From: Chloroflexota bacterium
Lineage (GTDB): Bacteria > Chloroflexota > Limnocylindria > Limnocylindrales > CSP1-4
Direction of reading: 5' to 3'
Assembly: GCA_013696945.1 (NCBI GenBank)
Contig: JACCXQ010000190.1
Coordinates: forward strand, 1 to 5,207
DNA length: 5,207 nucleotides
In this document: one piece after another, positions 1-5,066 of the stretch
Layout of the letters: each line of letters starts with the position of its first letter
Numbering within the stretch: position 1 is the first letter of the stretch
Notes under the pieces: generated by a model
Told to the model about the DNA's origin: nothing
Seen by the model: the letters and a program-made list of their open reading frames with translations, nothing else
Database searches by the model: none
Program-made: the position numbers and the translations under genes

Positions 1-531
1 GTCCTCATCCCCGGGCCGCGCCGGGCGGACGCGCCGGTCCAGCCGCGCTCCCAGCAGCGTTCGTGGCTCCAGTGGGGCCTCGCCGCAGCGGCGGTGCTCG
101 TCATCGCAGCGCTCGGGGCGTGGAACCTGGCACTCCAGTCGCAGGCAGATGAGACGCAGCAACGCACGGCCCTCATCGCGCGCGCCATCAGCCTCAGCGC
201 GGATCCCGCCGCCGATGTCGCGCGGATGCGCGGGACCGGCCCTGCCCAGGGGGCGAGCGGGTTCGCCGTCTTCCCGGCCGACGGGCCGGGTTACATCGTC
301 CTGGTCGACCTGCCGCCGGCGCCCGCCGGAGAGACGTGGCAGGTCTGGTCGATGCTCGACGGGCAGGCGACGTCCGCCGGGCTCATCTCGGTCGGCGCGG
401 ATGGCTACGCGGTCCTCTCCGGCCTCCAGCGTCTCCCCGGCATGGACGCCGTGGCACTGACCCGCGAGCGTGCCGGTGGCGCCGACCAGCCGACGATGGA
501 TCCGGCCGTCTTGGGGGAGATGAGCGCCTAG
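1..531 (+). CDS. Anti-sigma factor, RskA-type C-terminal domain (5' partial)
   Basis: The frame is open from the first base, so the N-terminus, normally a cytoplasmic zinc-finger-like sigma-binding domain, lies outside the window; 176 residues are visible. A basic stretch (PRRAD, then SQQRSW) precedes one hydrophobic helix at about residues 25-43, consistent with a single membrane span. The rest looks like the extracytoplasmic RskA domain: a small beta-rich region with LPPAPAGETWQVW at about residues 103-115, then DGQATSAGL, a VALTRE strand and a GGADQPT tail. In that family the motif is LPPxPAGxxYQxW, followed by SAG and a late AGG-PT. The role inferred from the family is membrane sequestration of an ECF sigma factor, probably encoded just upstream. 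The TAG stop lies inside a 33-bp repeat shared with the end of the GGDEF gene. Family assignment is good; the sigma partner is unknown. Confidence 0.85.
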   Translation, partial: VLIPGPRRADAPVQPRSQQRSWLQWGLAAAAVLVIAALGAWNLALQSQADETQQRTALIARAISLSADPAADVARMRGTGPAQGASGFAVFPADGPGYIVLVDLPPAPAGETWQVWSMLDGQATSAGLISVGADGYAVLSGLQRLPGMDAVALTRERAGGADQPTMDPAVLGEMSA

Positions 532-551
532 ACCTGGTCGTGCTCCGCGAC
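519..551. repeat. 33-bp direct repeat, left copy
   Basis: This 33-base stretch matches 1553-1585 at 31 of 33 positions, offset 1,034 bases; the mismatches are at 536 (G/C) and 541 (T/C). It holds the anti-sigma stop (TAG at 529-531). On the minus strand it reads in phase as V-A-E-H-D-Q-V-stop, almost the same tail as the GGDEF protein encoded through the right copy (V-A-E-R-D-E-V-stop). Similarity stops abruptly on both sides. Both mismatches fall after the anti-sigma stop, where this copy would be free of coding constraint. Confidence 0.9.
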
Positions 552-577
552 GGAACTCGATAGGTGCCATCGTCAAG
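552..577 (+). promoter_or_regulatory. Possible ECF-sigma-type promoter
   Basis: GGAAC at 552-556, the usual -35 core of ECF sigma promoters, is followed after 14 bases by CGTC at 571-574, a common -10 core. The spacer is a little shorter than the usual roughly 16. The site lies directly after an anti-sigma gene and upstream of the 704-1557 pair, so control of that pair by the cognate sigma is conceivable. No good sigma-70 promoter is visible here. This is weak pattern evidence only. Confidence 0.22.
553..560 (+). repeat. Terminal inverted repeat, left (8 bp)
   Basis: GAACTCGA lies one base inside the left 33-bp repeat and is the exact reverse complement of TCGAGTTC at 1545-1552, which abuts the right 33-bp repeat. 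The match does not extend inward. It also overlaps the possible GGAAC -35 element. Confidence 0.5.
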
Positions 578-631
578 TGGCTGTGACCGGCGTTGTTGAC
601 TGTCCAGCGACGCCGGGCGGACGGAGGTCCA

Positions 632-644
632 TGCTAGGAGAGTT
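632..644 (+). repeat. 13-bp direct repeat, copy 1
   Basis: TGCTAGGAGAGTT recurs exactly at 843-855, 211 bases downstream. It contains an AGGAGAG Shine-Dalgarno-like core (636-642). This core lies eight bases before an ATG at 651 that opens an eight-codon reading frame ending at TAA 675-677 (MRTGSCAA). The tiny frame could be a leader peptide or chance. Confidence 0.4.
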
Positions 645-689
645 CTTGGGATGCGCACCGGTTCGTGTGCGGCGTAAGGGGGCAGAAGC

Positions 690-696
690 CAGGTGA
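690..696 (+). promoter_or_regulatory. Ribosome binding site deciding the 704 start
   Basis: AGGTGAG lies seven bases before the GTG at 704. An earlier in-frame GTG at 665 has no comparable site at normal spacing, so 704 is the preferred start of the small ORF. Confidence 0.45.
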
Positions 697-703
697 GTCA
701 GTA

Positions 704-871
704 GTGGCACCCCACTTCATCTCGTCTACGGTCAGCCGCGCTACCGCGTTTGGAGCCGCGCTGCTGGCAATGCTGGCACTCCTCGCAGGGGGCGCAAGAC
801 TACGAGTTCAGTCTCTGTACGAGTCAAGACAGCTTCGCTGGGTGCTAGGAGAGTTGGTGGAGGTGAGATGA
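704..871 (+). CDS. Small membrane or exported protein, 55 aa, unknown function
   Basis: I do not recognise a family. From the GTG at 704 the product has 55 residues: a short polar N-terminus with one Arg (residue 12), one hydrophobic helix at about residues 14-30 (AFGAALLAMLALLAGG), then a 25-residue tail rich in Arg, Leu and Glu that ends LGELVEVR. It could be a single-pass membrane microprotein or a signal peptide with a very short mature part. The next gene starts inside its last codon (ATGA at 868-871), the usual sign of translational coupling. It may therefore serve mainly as a leader that loads ribosomes onto 868-1557. A longer version starting at GTG 665 is possible. Composition is lower in GC than the flanking genes, in line with the whole 552-1552 module. 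Confidence 0.42.
   Translation: MAPHFISSTVSRATAFGAALLAMLALLAGGARLRVQSLYESRQLRWVLGELVEVR
843..855 (+). repeat. 13-bp direct repeat, copy 2
   Basis: Exact copy of 632-644. It lies inside the end of the 55-aa ORF, where it encodes VLGEL. It sits just before the GGAGG Shine-Dalgarno (859-863) that serves the ATG at 868. Confidence 0.4.
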
Positions 872-1557
872 ACGGACGGCTGGTGACTCGACTCATCCTG
901 AGTGCCTGCATGGCTGGTGCGGTGATCGGGGCGGCGAGCCCTCCCGTCCTGGGCGCCTGCACCGGCGACATCAAGGGGGTCAGCCGCCCAGCGCAGGCAC
1001 GGGGCACGACGTTCACGGGCACGCTCGTTCGGACGTTCACTGAGCATGATGCCCTCGAGGGGAATAGTCTCCTGATCCATCTCCGCTTCGACGTGGACCG
1101 TGCCTATGCCGGCGACGTCGCACGAAGGCACGAGATCTTCACGCTGACACCGAATTGCCACGGAGTGCACGGCCTGGAGGTAGGCGACCGCTACCTGCTC
1201 AGCACCGGCGAGCCTCTTGGTGGCGCGATCCCATTGGTGACGGCCGAGAATACCCTGGTCTGGCGCGTGGCTTCGGGGGACCGACTTTCCCTGCTTGGCT
1301 TCGACATCCCGGCACGGTCGTATCCGGCGATCTTCCGCTCGGCCGATGAGCTCGACGAAGCGCTCGCGATCATGGCGCCCGGGGGGAACGGCCATCTTCC
1401 GGACACCGCCACGATCGAGGACGCGCCTGGCTCGGAGCGCGGCCCTGACGCCGGAGGCCTGGTCCTCTTCCTGCTGTCGGTCGGGCTCGGGATCATCGCT
1501 ACCACGAGACGACTGGGACAGCGAGTCGCGGAGCGCCGGTTCAGTCGAGTTCGATGA
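868..1557 (+). CDS. Secreted, membrane-anchored protein, possible NTR/TIMP-like domain
   Basis: The product has 229 residues. ATG at 868 follows GGAGG (859-863) and overlaps the upstream stop as ATGA. The N-terminus is a signal peptide: NGRLVTR, then a hydrophobic run to about residue 23. Cys31 follows V-L-G-A, so it could be a lipobox cysteine or the first residue of a mature domain cut after Ala30. The body has FTGTLVRTF, FDVDRAYAGDV (74-84), Cys97 in PNCHG and GLEVGDRYLLS (102-112). This order (N-terminal Cys, F-x-G strand, VxxxYxGD, Cys, GDRYLL) resembles bacterial NTR/TIMP-like beta-barrel proteins, where the two cysteines would pair. A second hydrophobic segment at about residues 196-213 followed by RRLGQRVAERR looks like a C-terminal membrane anchor with a cytoplasmic basic tail. 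Its TGA stop overlaps the right 33-bp repeat. The envelope location is fairly clear, the fold tentative, the ligand unknown. Confidence 0.75.
   Translation: MNGRLVTRLILSACMAGAVIGAASPPVLGACTGDIKGVSRPAQARGTTFTGTLVRTFTEHDALEGNSLLIHLRFDVDRAYAGDVARRHEIFTLTPNCHGVHGLEVGDRYLLSTGEPLGGAIPLVTAENTLVWRVASGDRLSLLGFDIPARSYPAIFRSADELDEALAIMAPGGNGHLPDTATIEDAPGSERGPDAGGLVLFLLSVGLGIIATTRRLGQRVAERRFSRVR
1545..1552 (-). repeat. Terminal inverted repeat, right (8 bp)
   Basis: TCGAGTTC on the + strand, exact reverse complement of 553-560, directly abutting the right 33-bp direct repeat. It lies within the last codons of the 868-1557 gene. Confidence 0.5.
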
Positions 1558-1585
1558 GCGCCTAGACCTCGTCGCGCTCCGCGAC
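1553..1585. repeat. 33-bp direct repeat, right copy
   Basis: Matches 519-551 at 31 of 33 positions. It encodes the last residues of the GGDEF protein on the minus strand (VAERDEV and TAG) and supplies the TGA stop of the 868 gene on the plus strand. As this copy is coding for the GGDEF gene, it is probably the ancestral sequence of the pair. Confidence 0.9.
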
Positions 1586-2587
1586 ACCCCCGGGGTCCGA
1601 GGCGCGTGCACGGTCGAGCAAGCGGGCGGCCGCTTCCATGAGGGCATCGGCATCCGTCCCGTCCTCCGGGTACCCGGCGACCGCCGCGGTCACGGTGATC
1701 GGCAGGTCCGGTCGATCCGGACCGGTCACGGGGTTCAGCAGGGCGTCACGGACGCGCGAGGCCGCCTCCTGACCGGGCGAGCCCGGGCAGATCGCCGCGA
1801 AGGTCTCGGGGCCGATCCGCGCCACCGTGTCGATGAGGCGCAACTCGTTGGCGAGCGTCGCCGCGACGCGCCGCAGGACATCGTCGGACGCGCCCGCGCC
1901 GTCACGCTCGGCCACGACATCGAGTCCATCGACGCCGAACAGGGCCAGCCCGACCGGCGCCCCCTGACGTTCGGCCCTCGCCAGCTCCAGCTGGAGCATC
2001 CGGTCGAACGCGTGCCGGTTCGCGAGCCCGGTCAACCCATCCGTGTTGGCGACCCGGTCGAGCCAATCGGCCTGCTCGTTGAGCGTGTTCTCGAGGCGGG
2101 CCTGGCGGATGGCCACGGCGGCTAGGTCGGCCATCGCCAGGAGGGCCTCCGAGACCGCCGCGCCGGCGGGATCGGCCGAATCCCAGCCCACGACCAGCAA
2201 CCCCTCGATCTCCGTGTCGCCGGCCTGGTCGGTCGCCACGAGCGGGACCGCGCTCGAGGCGCTCAGCGTCGGCGGGAGTGCCCCGCCGAGCGCGGCGACA
2301 TCCTCACGCGACAGGGATCGTGTCTGTCGGTCGATGAGGGCGGCCGACACGGCGGTCGGGGCCGTCGTGATCTCGAGTGCCGAGGCGCTGCCGGTCGCCC
2401 CATCCCACGCCACGGGGACGATCCGCTCCCCGGCCGCGTCGACGAGGTAGACGACGACGGCCTCGGCGGCAGCGACCCTCCGCGCCTGCGAGGCCAGGGC
2501 GCCGAGCTTCGAGTCCAGGTCGCCGCCTCGCGCGACGACACGGGCAGCATCGAGCAGGCTGACGGTCTGCTCGGGAAGGTCGGTCAC
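1562..2587 (-). CDS. GAF-GGDEF protein with degenerate active site, probable c-di-GMP receptor
   Basis: The product has 341 residues and no membrane helix. Residues about 9-165 look like a GAF-type sensory domain (VVVYLVD, then IVPVAWDG, SAVPLVAT, GLLVVGWDS). A short helical linker (about 160-180) leads to DGLTGLANRHAF (183-194), the standard opening of a GGDEF domain. Key positions then depart from active cyclases: FDxD becomes FGVD (217-220), the usual N-D pair after it is A-E, and the signature is GPETF (259-263). This removes a metal-binding Asp and the catalytic-loop Gly and Glu. The I-site RxxD is intact as RLID (250-253), five residues before the signature, at the normal spacing. It is therefore probably not a diguanylate cyclase but may bind c-di-GMP. 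The GTG start at 2587 overlaps the TGA of the ammonia-lyase gene (GTGA), implying coupled translation. The tail after about residue 325 lies in the 33-bp repeat. Confidence 0.9.
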   Translation of the reverse strand: MTDLPEQTVSLLDAARVVARGGDLDSKLGALASQARRVAAAEAVVVYLVDAAGERIVPVAWDGATGSASALEITTAPTAVSAALIDRQTRSLSREDVAALGGALPPTLSASSAVPLVATDQAGDTEIEGLLVVGWDSADPAGAAVSEALLAMADLAAVAIRQARLENTLNEQADWLDRVANTDGLTGLANRHAFDRMLQLELARAERQGAPVGLALFGVDGLDVVAERDGAGASDDVLRRVAATLANELRLIDTVARIGPETFAAICPGSPGQEAASRVRDALLNPVTGPDRPDLPITVTAAVAGYPEDGTDADALMEAAARLLDRARASDPGGVAERDEV

Positions 2588-3690
2588 GCACCGATGATAC
2601 CGGTCGCTCCCCGCGCCGCGGCCCCATCTTTGGGCTGTTCCGCGGCCTCGGCGAGCTCGAGCAGCGCGCGGTATCGCGAAGGATCCACGTTCCCTCCGGA
2701 GACGACGCAGACCACGGGCCCGTCGGGCAGCTGCTCACCGTGGGTGAGCCATGCCGCCAGGCTCGTCGCGCCGGAGGGTTCGACGACCATCCTGGTCCAG
2801 CGCGCCGCCGCCAGCATCGCCGCGGCGATCGACGCCTCGTCCACCACGAGCACGCCGTCGAGCCAGCGGCGGAGGTGCCGGAACGGGAGCCGCCCGAGAG
2901 ACATGGTGCGCATCCCGTCGGCGCTGGTGCGGGCCACGTCATCCGCTGACCAGCGCACGATCCGTCCCTCACGGAGCGAATCGCGAGCGTCAGCGGCCAA
3001 CTCTGGCTCGACGCCGAGGACCGTGGCATCGGGCCGGATGGCCTTGACCGCGGTCGCGATGCCCGACGCCAGCCCGCCACCGCCGATCGGGACCAGCACG
3101 GTGAAGGGCCCGGGCGGGAAGACGCTCGTGTTGCCCTCGGTGGGGGCGTCCTGCAGCTCCGTGATCTGCTCGGCGATCTCGAGCCCGCACGTCCCCTGGC
3201 CCGCGATGATGTGGCGGTGGTCGTAGGGCGGGATCAGCGCGAGCCCCTCCGTGTCCGCGATCGCCGCGGCGCGCTCGGCGCGCTCCTCGCTCGCCGGCCC
3301 CACGAAGACGATCTCCGCCCCGTCCGCCTCCACGCCGGCGACCTTGGTGCGAGGCGCGTCGACGGGCATCACGATCACGGCGCGGATGCCAAGCAGCCTG
3401 GCGGCCCGCGAGACGCCCTGCGCGTGATTGCCGCTCGAGGCCGTCACCACGCCGCGCGCCCGCACCGCTTCGGGAAGCTGCGCGATGGCGTTGTACGCGC
3501 CGCGCAGCTTGAATGCGCCGATGGGCTGGAGGTTCTCCGGCTTCAGCCAGACCCTGGTGCGTCCGCGCGGATCGCCGGCGAGCGGCTGACCGAACGGCAG
3601 CAGTGGGGTTCGGACGACGATGCCGCGCACGCGGTCGGCGGCCTCACGGATCTCCGCAAGGGTGACCAGCGGCTCGGCATCGAGACCCAT
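2584..3690 (-). CDS. Threonine/serine ammonia-lyase (PLP-dependent, TdcB/IlvA-like)
   Basis: The product has 368 residues from ATG 3690. Fold-type II PLP enzyme landmarks are in order: VVRTPLL (25-31), KPENLQPIGAFKLRGA (50-65) with the Schiff-base lysine at Lys61, SSGNHAQGV (85-93) for substrate carboxylate binding, the phosphate-binding loop GGGGLASG (203-210), EPSGA (304-308) and SGGN (331-334). The family deaminates L-threonine to 2-oxobutanoate (isoleucine precursor) or L-serine to pyruvate. There is no room for the C-terminal ACT-like regulatory domains of biosynthetic IlvA, so the short, catabolic TdcB-type architecture fits; serine racemase is a close alternative. An extra segment at about 179-195 (DAPTEGNTSVFPPG) precedes the usual VxVPxGGGG strand. 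The frame stays open upstream to 3891, but homology begins near LVTLAEIREA, so ATG 3690 is chosen. It has no clear Shine-Dalgarno and may be leaderless. First gene of an operon with the GGDEF gene. Confidence 0.93.
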   Translation of the reverse strand: MGLDAEPLVTLAEIREAADRVRGIVVRTPLLPFGQPLAGDPRGRTRVWLKPENLQPIGAFKLRGAYNAIAQLPEAVRARGVVTASSGNHAQGVSRAARLLGIRAVIVMPVDAPRTKVAGVEADGAEIVFVGPASEERAERAAAIADTEGLALIPPYDHRHIIAGQGTCGLEIAEQITELQDAPTEGNTSVFPPGPFTVLVPIGGGGLASGIATAVKAIRPDATVLGVEPELAADARDSLREGRIVRWSADDVARTSADGMRTMSLGRLPFRHLRRWLDGVLVVDEASIAAAMLAAARWTRMVVEPSGATSLAAWLTHGEQLPDGPVVCVVSGGNVDPSRYRALLELAEAAEQPKDGAAARGATGIIGA

Positions 3691-3720
3691 CTGTGGCGTC
3701 GCGGGCGGGGAGGGCACGCC

Positions 3721-3728
3721 GGTATACT
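3721..3728. promoter_or_regulatory. Possible shared -10 region of divergent promoters
   Basis: TATACT at 3723-3728 matches the sigma-70 -10 consensus closely for guaB3 and would give a leader of roughly 40 bases. It is embedded in the palindrome GTATAC (3722-3727), so the other strand reads TATACC toward the ammonia-lyase gene. It is a conspicuous AT-rich spot in GC-rich DNA. No recognisable -35 is present on either side at 16-18 bases. Confidence 0.4.
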
Positions 3729-3757
3729 GCCGCGCAGACGAACGGTCCGCCAGTCGT

Positions 3758-3764
3758 GGAGGAG
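3758..3764 (+). promoter_or_regulatory. Ribosome binding site of guaB3
   Basis: GGAGGAG, near-perfect complement to the 16S anti-Shine-Dalgarno, ends nine bases before GTG 3774. It decides that start over GTG 3693 upstream and ATG 3810 downstream, neither of which has such a site. Confidence 0.65.
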
Positions 3765-3773
3765 CCCATCGAC

Positions 3774-4967
3774 GTGCCGCACGGGACCACCACCGAGCAG
3801 CGACTCGGGATGACGATGGCTCCGTCGCGCCGCGCCTCCAAGGTCGATTCGATCCGGCCCACCTTTGGCTTCGACGATGTCTCCCTTGCACCTGGGGTCG
3901 AGACGGTCGATCCGGCCGAGGTGGACACCGCCGTCGACTTCTGCGGACTTCGGCTGGCGATCCCGATCCTTGCGGCGGCGATGGACGCGGTGGTGGACGT
4001 CCGGCTCGCGGCCGAGCTGCGGCGGCTGGGCGGCGCGGCGGTCCTGAACCTGGAAGGCGTCCAGACGCGCTACGACGACCCGCACGCGGTCATCGAGCGG
4101 ATCGCGATGGCTGCTGAGGGCGAGGTCCACGACGTGCTCGCCGAGGCCTACGCGCAGCCGGTCCGGGAAGAGCTGGTCGCGCAGCGGATCGCGGAGCTGC
4201 ACGCCGCAGGAGCGCCCGCGATCGTGTCCGCGACACCGGCCGCCGCACGTCGGCTGGGACCGTTCTGCGCGGAGCAGGGCGCTGACCTCTTCCTGGTGCA
4301 GTCGCAGGTCTCGTCTGCCCGACACCTGGCGTCCGGGTACGACCCGCTCGAGCTGTCGGAGTTCACGCGGCTGATGGGCATCCCCGTCGCGGTCGGGAAC
4401 ACCACCTCCTACGACGCTGCGTTCCAGCTGATGTCGCAGGGCATCGTGGCCATCTTCGTGGGTGTCGGGCCGGGGGCGGCGTGCACGACTCGTGACGTGC
4501 TGGGGATCGGCGTGCCCCAGGTGACGGCGATCTCGGACGTGGCAGCGGCGCGCGACGCGTTCTTCGACGACACCGGTCGCTACGTGCCGGTCGTCGCGGA
4601 CGGCGGCATGCGTCGTGGCGGCGAGCTCGCCAAGGCCGTCGCCGCAGGCGCTGACGTGCTGATGCTGGGCTCGCCGCTGGCGCGCGCCGAGGAGGCACCC
4701 GGCCGCGGCACGAACTGGGGTATGGCCGCTCCCTCGCCCACCCTGCCGCGCGGCACACGCATCCGCGTCGGGACGGCCGGCTCCCTCGAGCGGATCCTGT
4801 TCGGCCCGGCGCACGTCACGGACGGCTCGGAGAACCTCGTCGGGGGGCTGCGCCAGTCCATGGCCGCCCTCGGCGCCCGGGACCTCCGCGAGATGCAGCA
4901 GGTCGAGATGGTCTACGCGCCGTCCGTCGGCTCGGAGGGCAAGTCCTGGCAGCGAGGGGCTCGCTAG
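3774..4967 (+). CDS. guaB3: GuaB3 family IMP dehydrogenase-related protein
   Basis: The product has 397 residues, a TIM-barrel enzyme of the IMPDH/GMP reductase superfamily without the CBS pair of GuaB. Landmarks: [11 protein letters not shown] (31-41), [11 protein letters not shown] (65-75), the GuaB3-typical [14 protein letters not shown] (90-103), the catalytic loop [13 protein letters not shown] (230-242) with Cys237, nucleotide-phosphate-binding [14 protein letters not shown] (275-288), then [32 protein letters not shown] (312-331), and the family tail [15 protein letters not shown]. The active Cys and Thr239 are kept, so it should handle IMP/GMP. GuaB3 proteins were long annotated as IMP dehydrogenases, and work on a cyanobacterial member reported GMP reductase activity, so the direction of reaction is left open. 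GTG 3774 is chosen for its Shine-Dalgarno; the roughly 30 residues before FGFDD are longer than usual, and ATG 3810 is the alternative. It is transcribed divergently from the ammonia-lyase operon across 83 bases. Confidence 0.93.
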   Translation: MPHGTTTEQRLGMTMAPSRRASKVDSIRPTFGFDDVSLAPGVETVDPAEVDTAVDFCGLRLAIPILAAAMDAVVDVRLAAELRRLGGAAVLNLEGVQTRYDDPHAVIERIAMAAEGEVHDVLAEAYAQPVREELVAQRIAELHAAGAPAIVSATPAAARRLGPFCAEQGADLFLVQSQVSSARHLASGYDPLELSEFTRLMGIPVAVGNTTSYDAAFQLMSQGIVAIFVGVGPGAACTTRDVLGIGVPQVTAISDVAAARDAFFDDTGRYVPVVADGGMRRGGELAKAVAAGADVLMLGSPLARAEEAPGRGTNWGMAAPSPTLPRGTRIRVGTAGSLERILFGPAHVTDGSENLVGGLRQSMAALGARDLREMQQVEMVYAPSVGSEGKSWQRGAR

Positions 4968-5066
4968 ATCGGAGCGTCGCCGCAGCTCCCCGCCCAGGGA
5001 CCGCGGCGCGACTTCGCACATGATCTCCGCACTCGGTCACCGCCCGGCGGAGCGGCCGGTAGCCGG
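4968..5066. other. Intergenic region after guaB3
   Basis: 99 bases with no convincing promoter. GGAGC (4971-4975) can pair with GCTCC (4985-4989), and GTCGCCGC (4976-4983) with an imperfect GCGGCGCGAC (5003-5012). These are alternative GC-rich hairpins without a U-tract, so a terminator is only possible. No strong Shine-Dalgarno precedes the gene at 5067. Confidence 0.3.

Larger units (their letters stand above)
552..1552. mobile_element. Putative inserted 1.0-kb cargo module without transposase
   Basis: Seen directly: the segment is flanked by a near-identical 33-bp direct repeat, its tips carry an 8-bp inverted repeat (553-560 and 1545-1552), and its GC content by hand count of sample lines is about 57-67%, against 70-77% in lines from the neighbouring genes. 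It contains two coupled ORFs (704-871 and 868-1557) and no transposase or integrase. Inference: it was inserted between two convergent genes that once shared a CTAG stop. A 33-bp duplication is long for ordinary insertion-sequence target duplications (usually under about 15 bp). A site-specific recombination att-like pair, a non-autonomous element or illegitimate recombination therefore fits as well as transposition. The boundaries could move by a base or two. Confidence 0.4.
1525..1585. terminator. Inverted repeat across convergent stops; possible bidirectional terminator
   Basis: GTCGCGGAGCGC at 1525-1536 is the exact reverse complement of GCGCTCCGCGAC at 1574-1585, a 12-bp GC-rich stem around a 37-base loop. 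The loop holds the stop codons of both convergent genes (TGA 1555-1557 on +, TAG at 1564-1562 on -). There is no U-tract, so intrinsic termination is unproven. In both genes the arm reads as V-A-E-R. Confidence 0.35.

Noticed and set aside
596..601. TTGACT as a sigma-70 -35 element
   Set aside because: No -10-like sequence lies 16-18 bases downstream; that stretch is GC-rich.
808..1653. 281-codon minus-strand frame opposite the 868 gene
   Set aside because: It overlaps the signal peptide and anchor-coding regions of a plausible gene with good ribosome signals, and its product has no hydrophobic core or motif pattern.
1295..2125. 276-codon plus-strand frame crossing from the 868 gene into the antisense of the GGDEF gene
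   Set aside because: It spans two real genes in other frames and has a low-complexity Arg/Gly/Asp composition; it is a GC-driven shadow.
1562..2587. Calling the GGDEF protein an active diguanylate cyclase
   Set aside because: The signature is GPETF and several metal- and substrate-binding positions are substituted.
3691..3891. N-terminal extension of the ammonia-lyase to the ATG at 3891
   Set aside because: The extra 67 residues are Arg/Ser/Trp-rich, overlap the guaB3 5' end and its ribosome binding site, and lie before the point where family similarity begins.
3543..5021. 492-codon open frame on the minus strand antisense to guaB3
   Set aside because: It runs opposite a clear GuaB3 sequence with family motifs throughout, its translation is rich in Arg, Gly, Asp and His with no recognisable motif, and long antisense frames are normal at this GC content.
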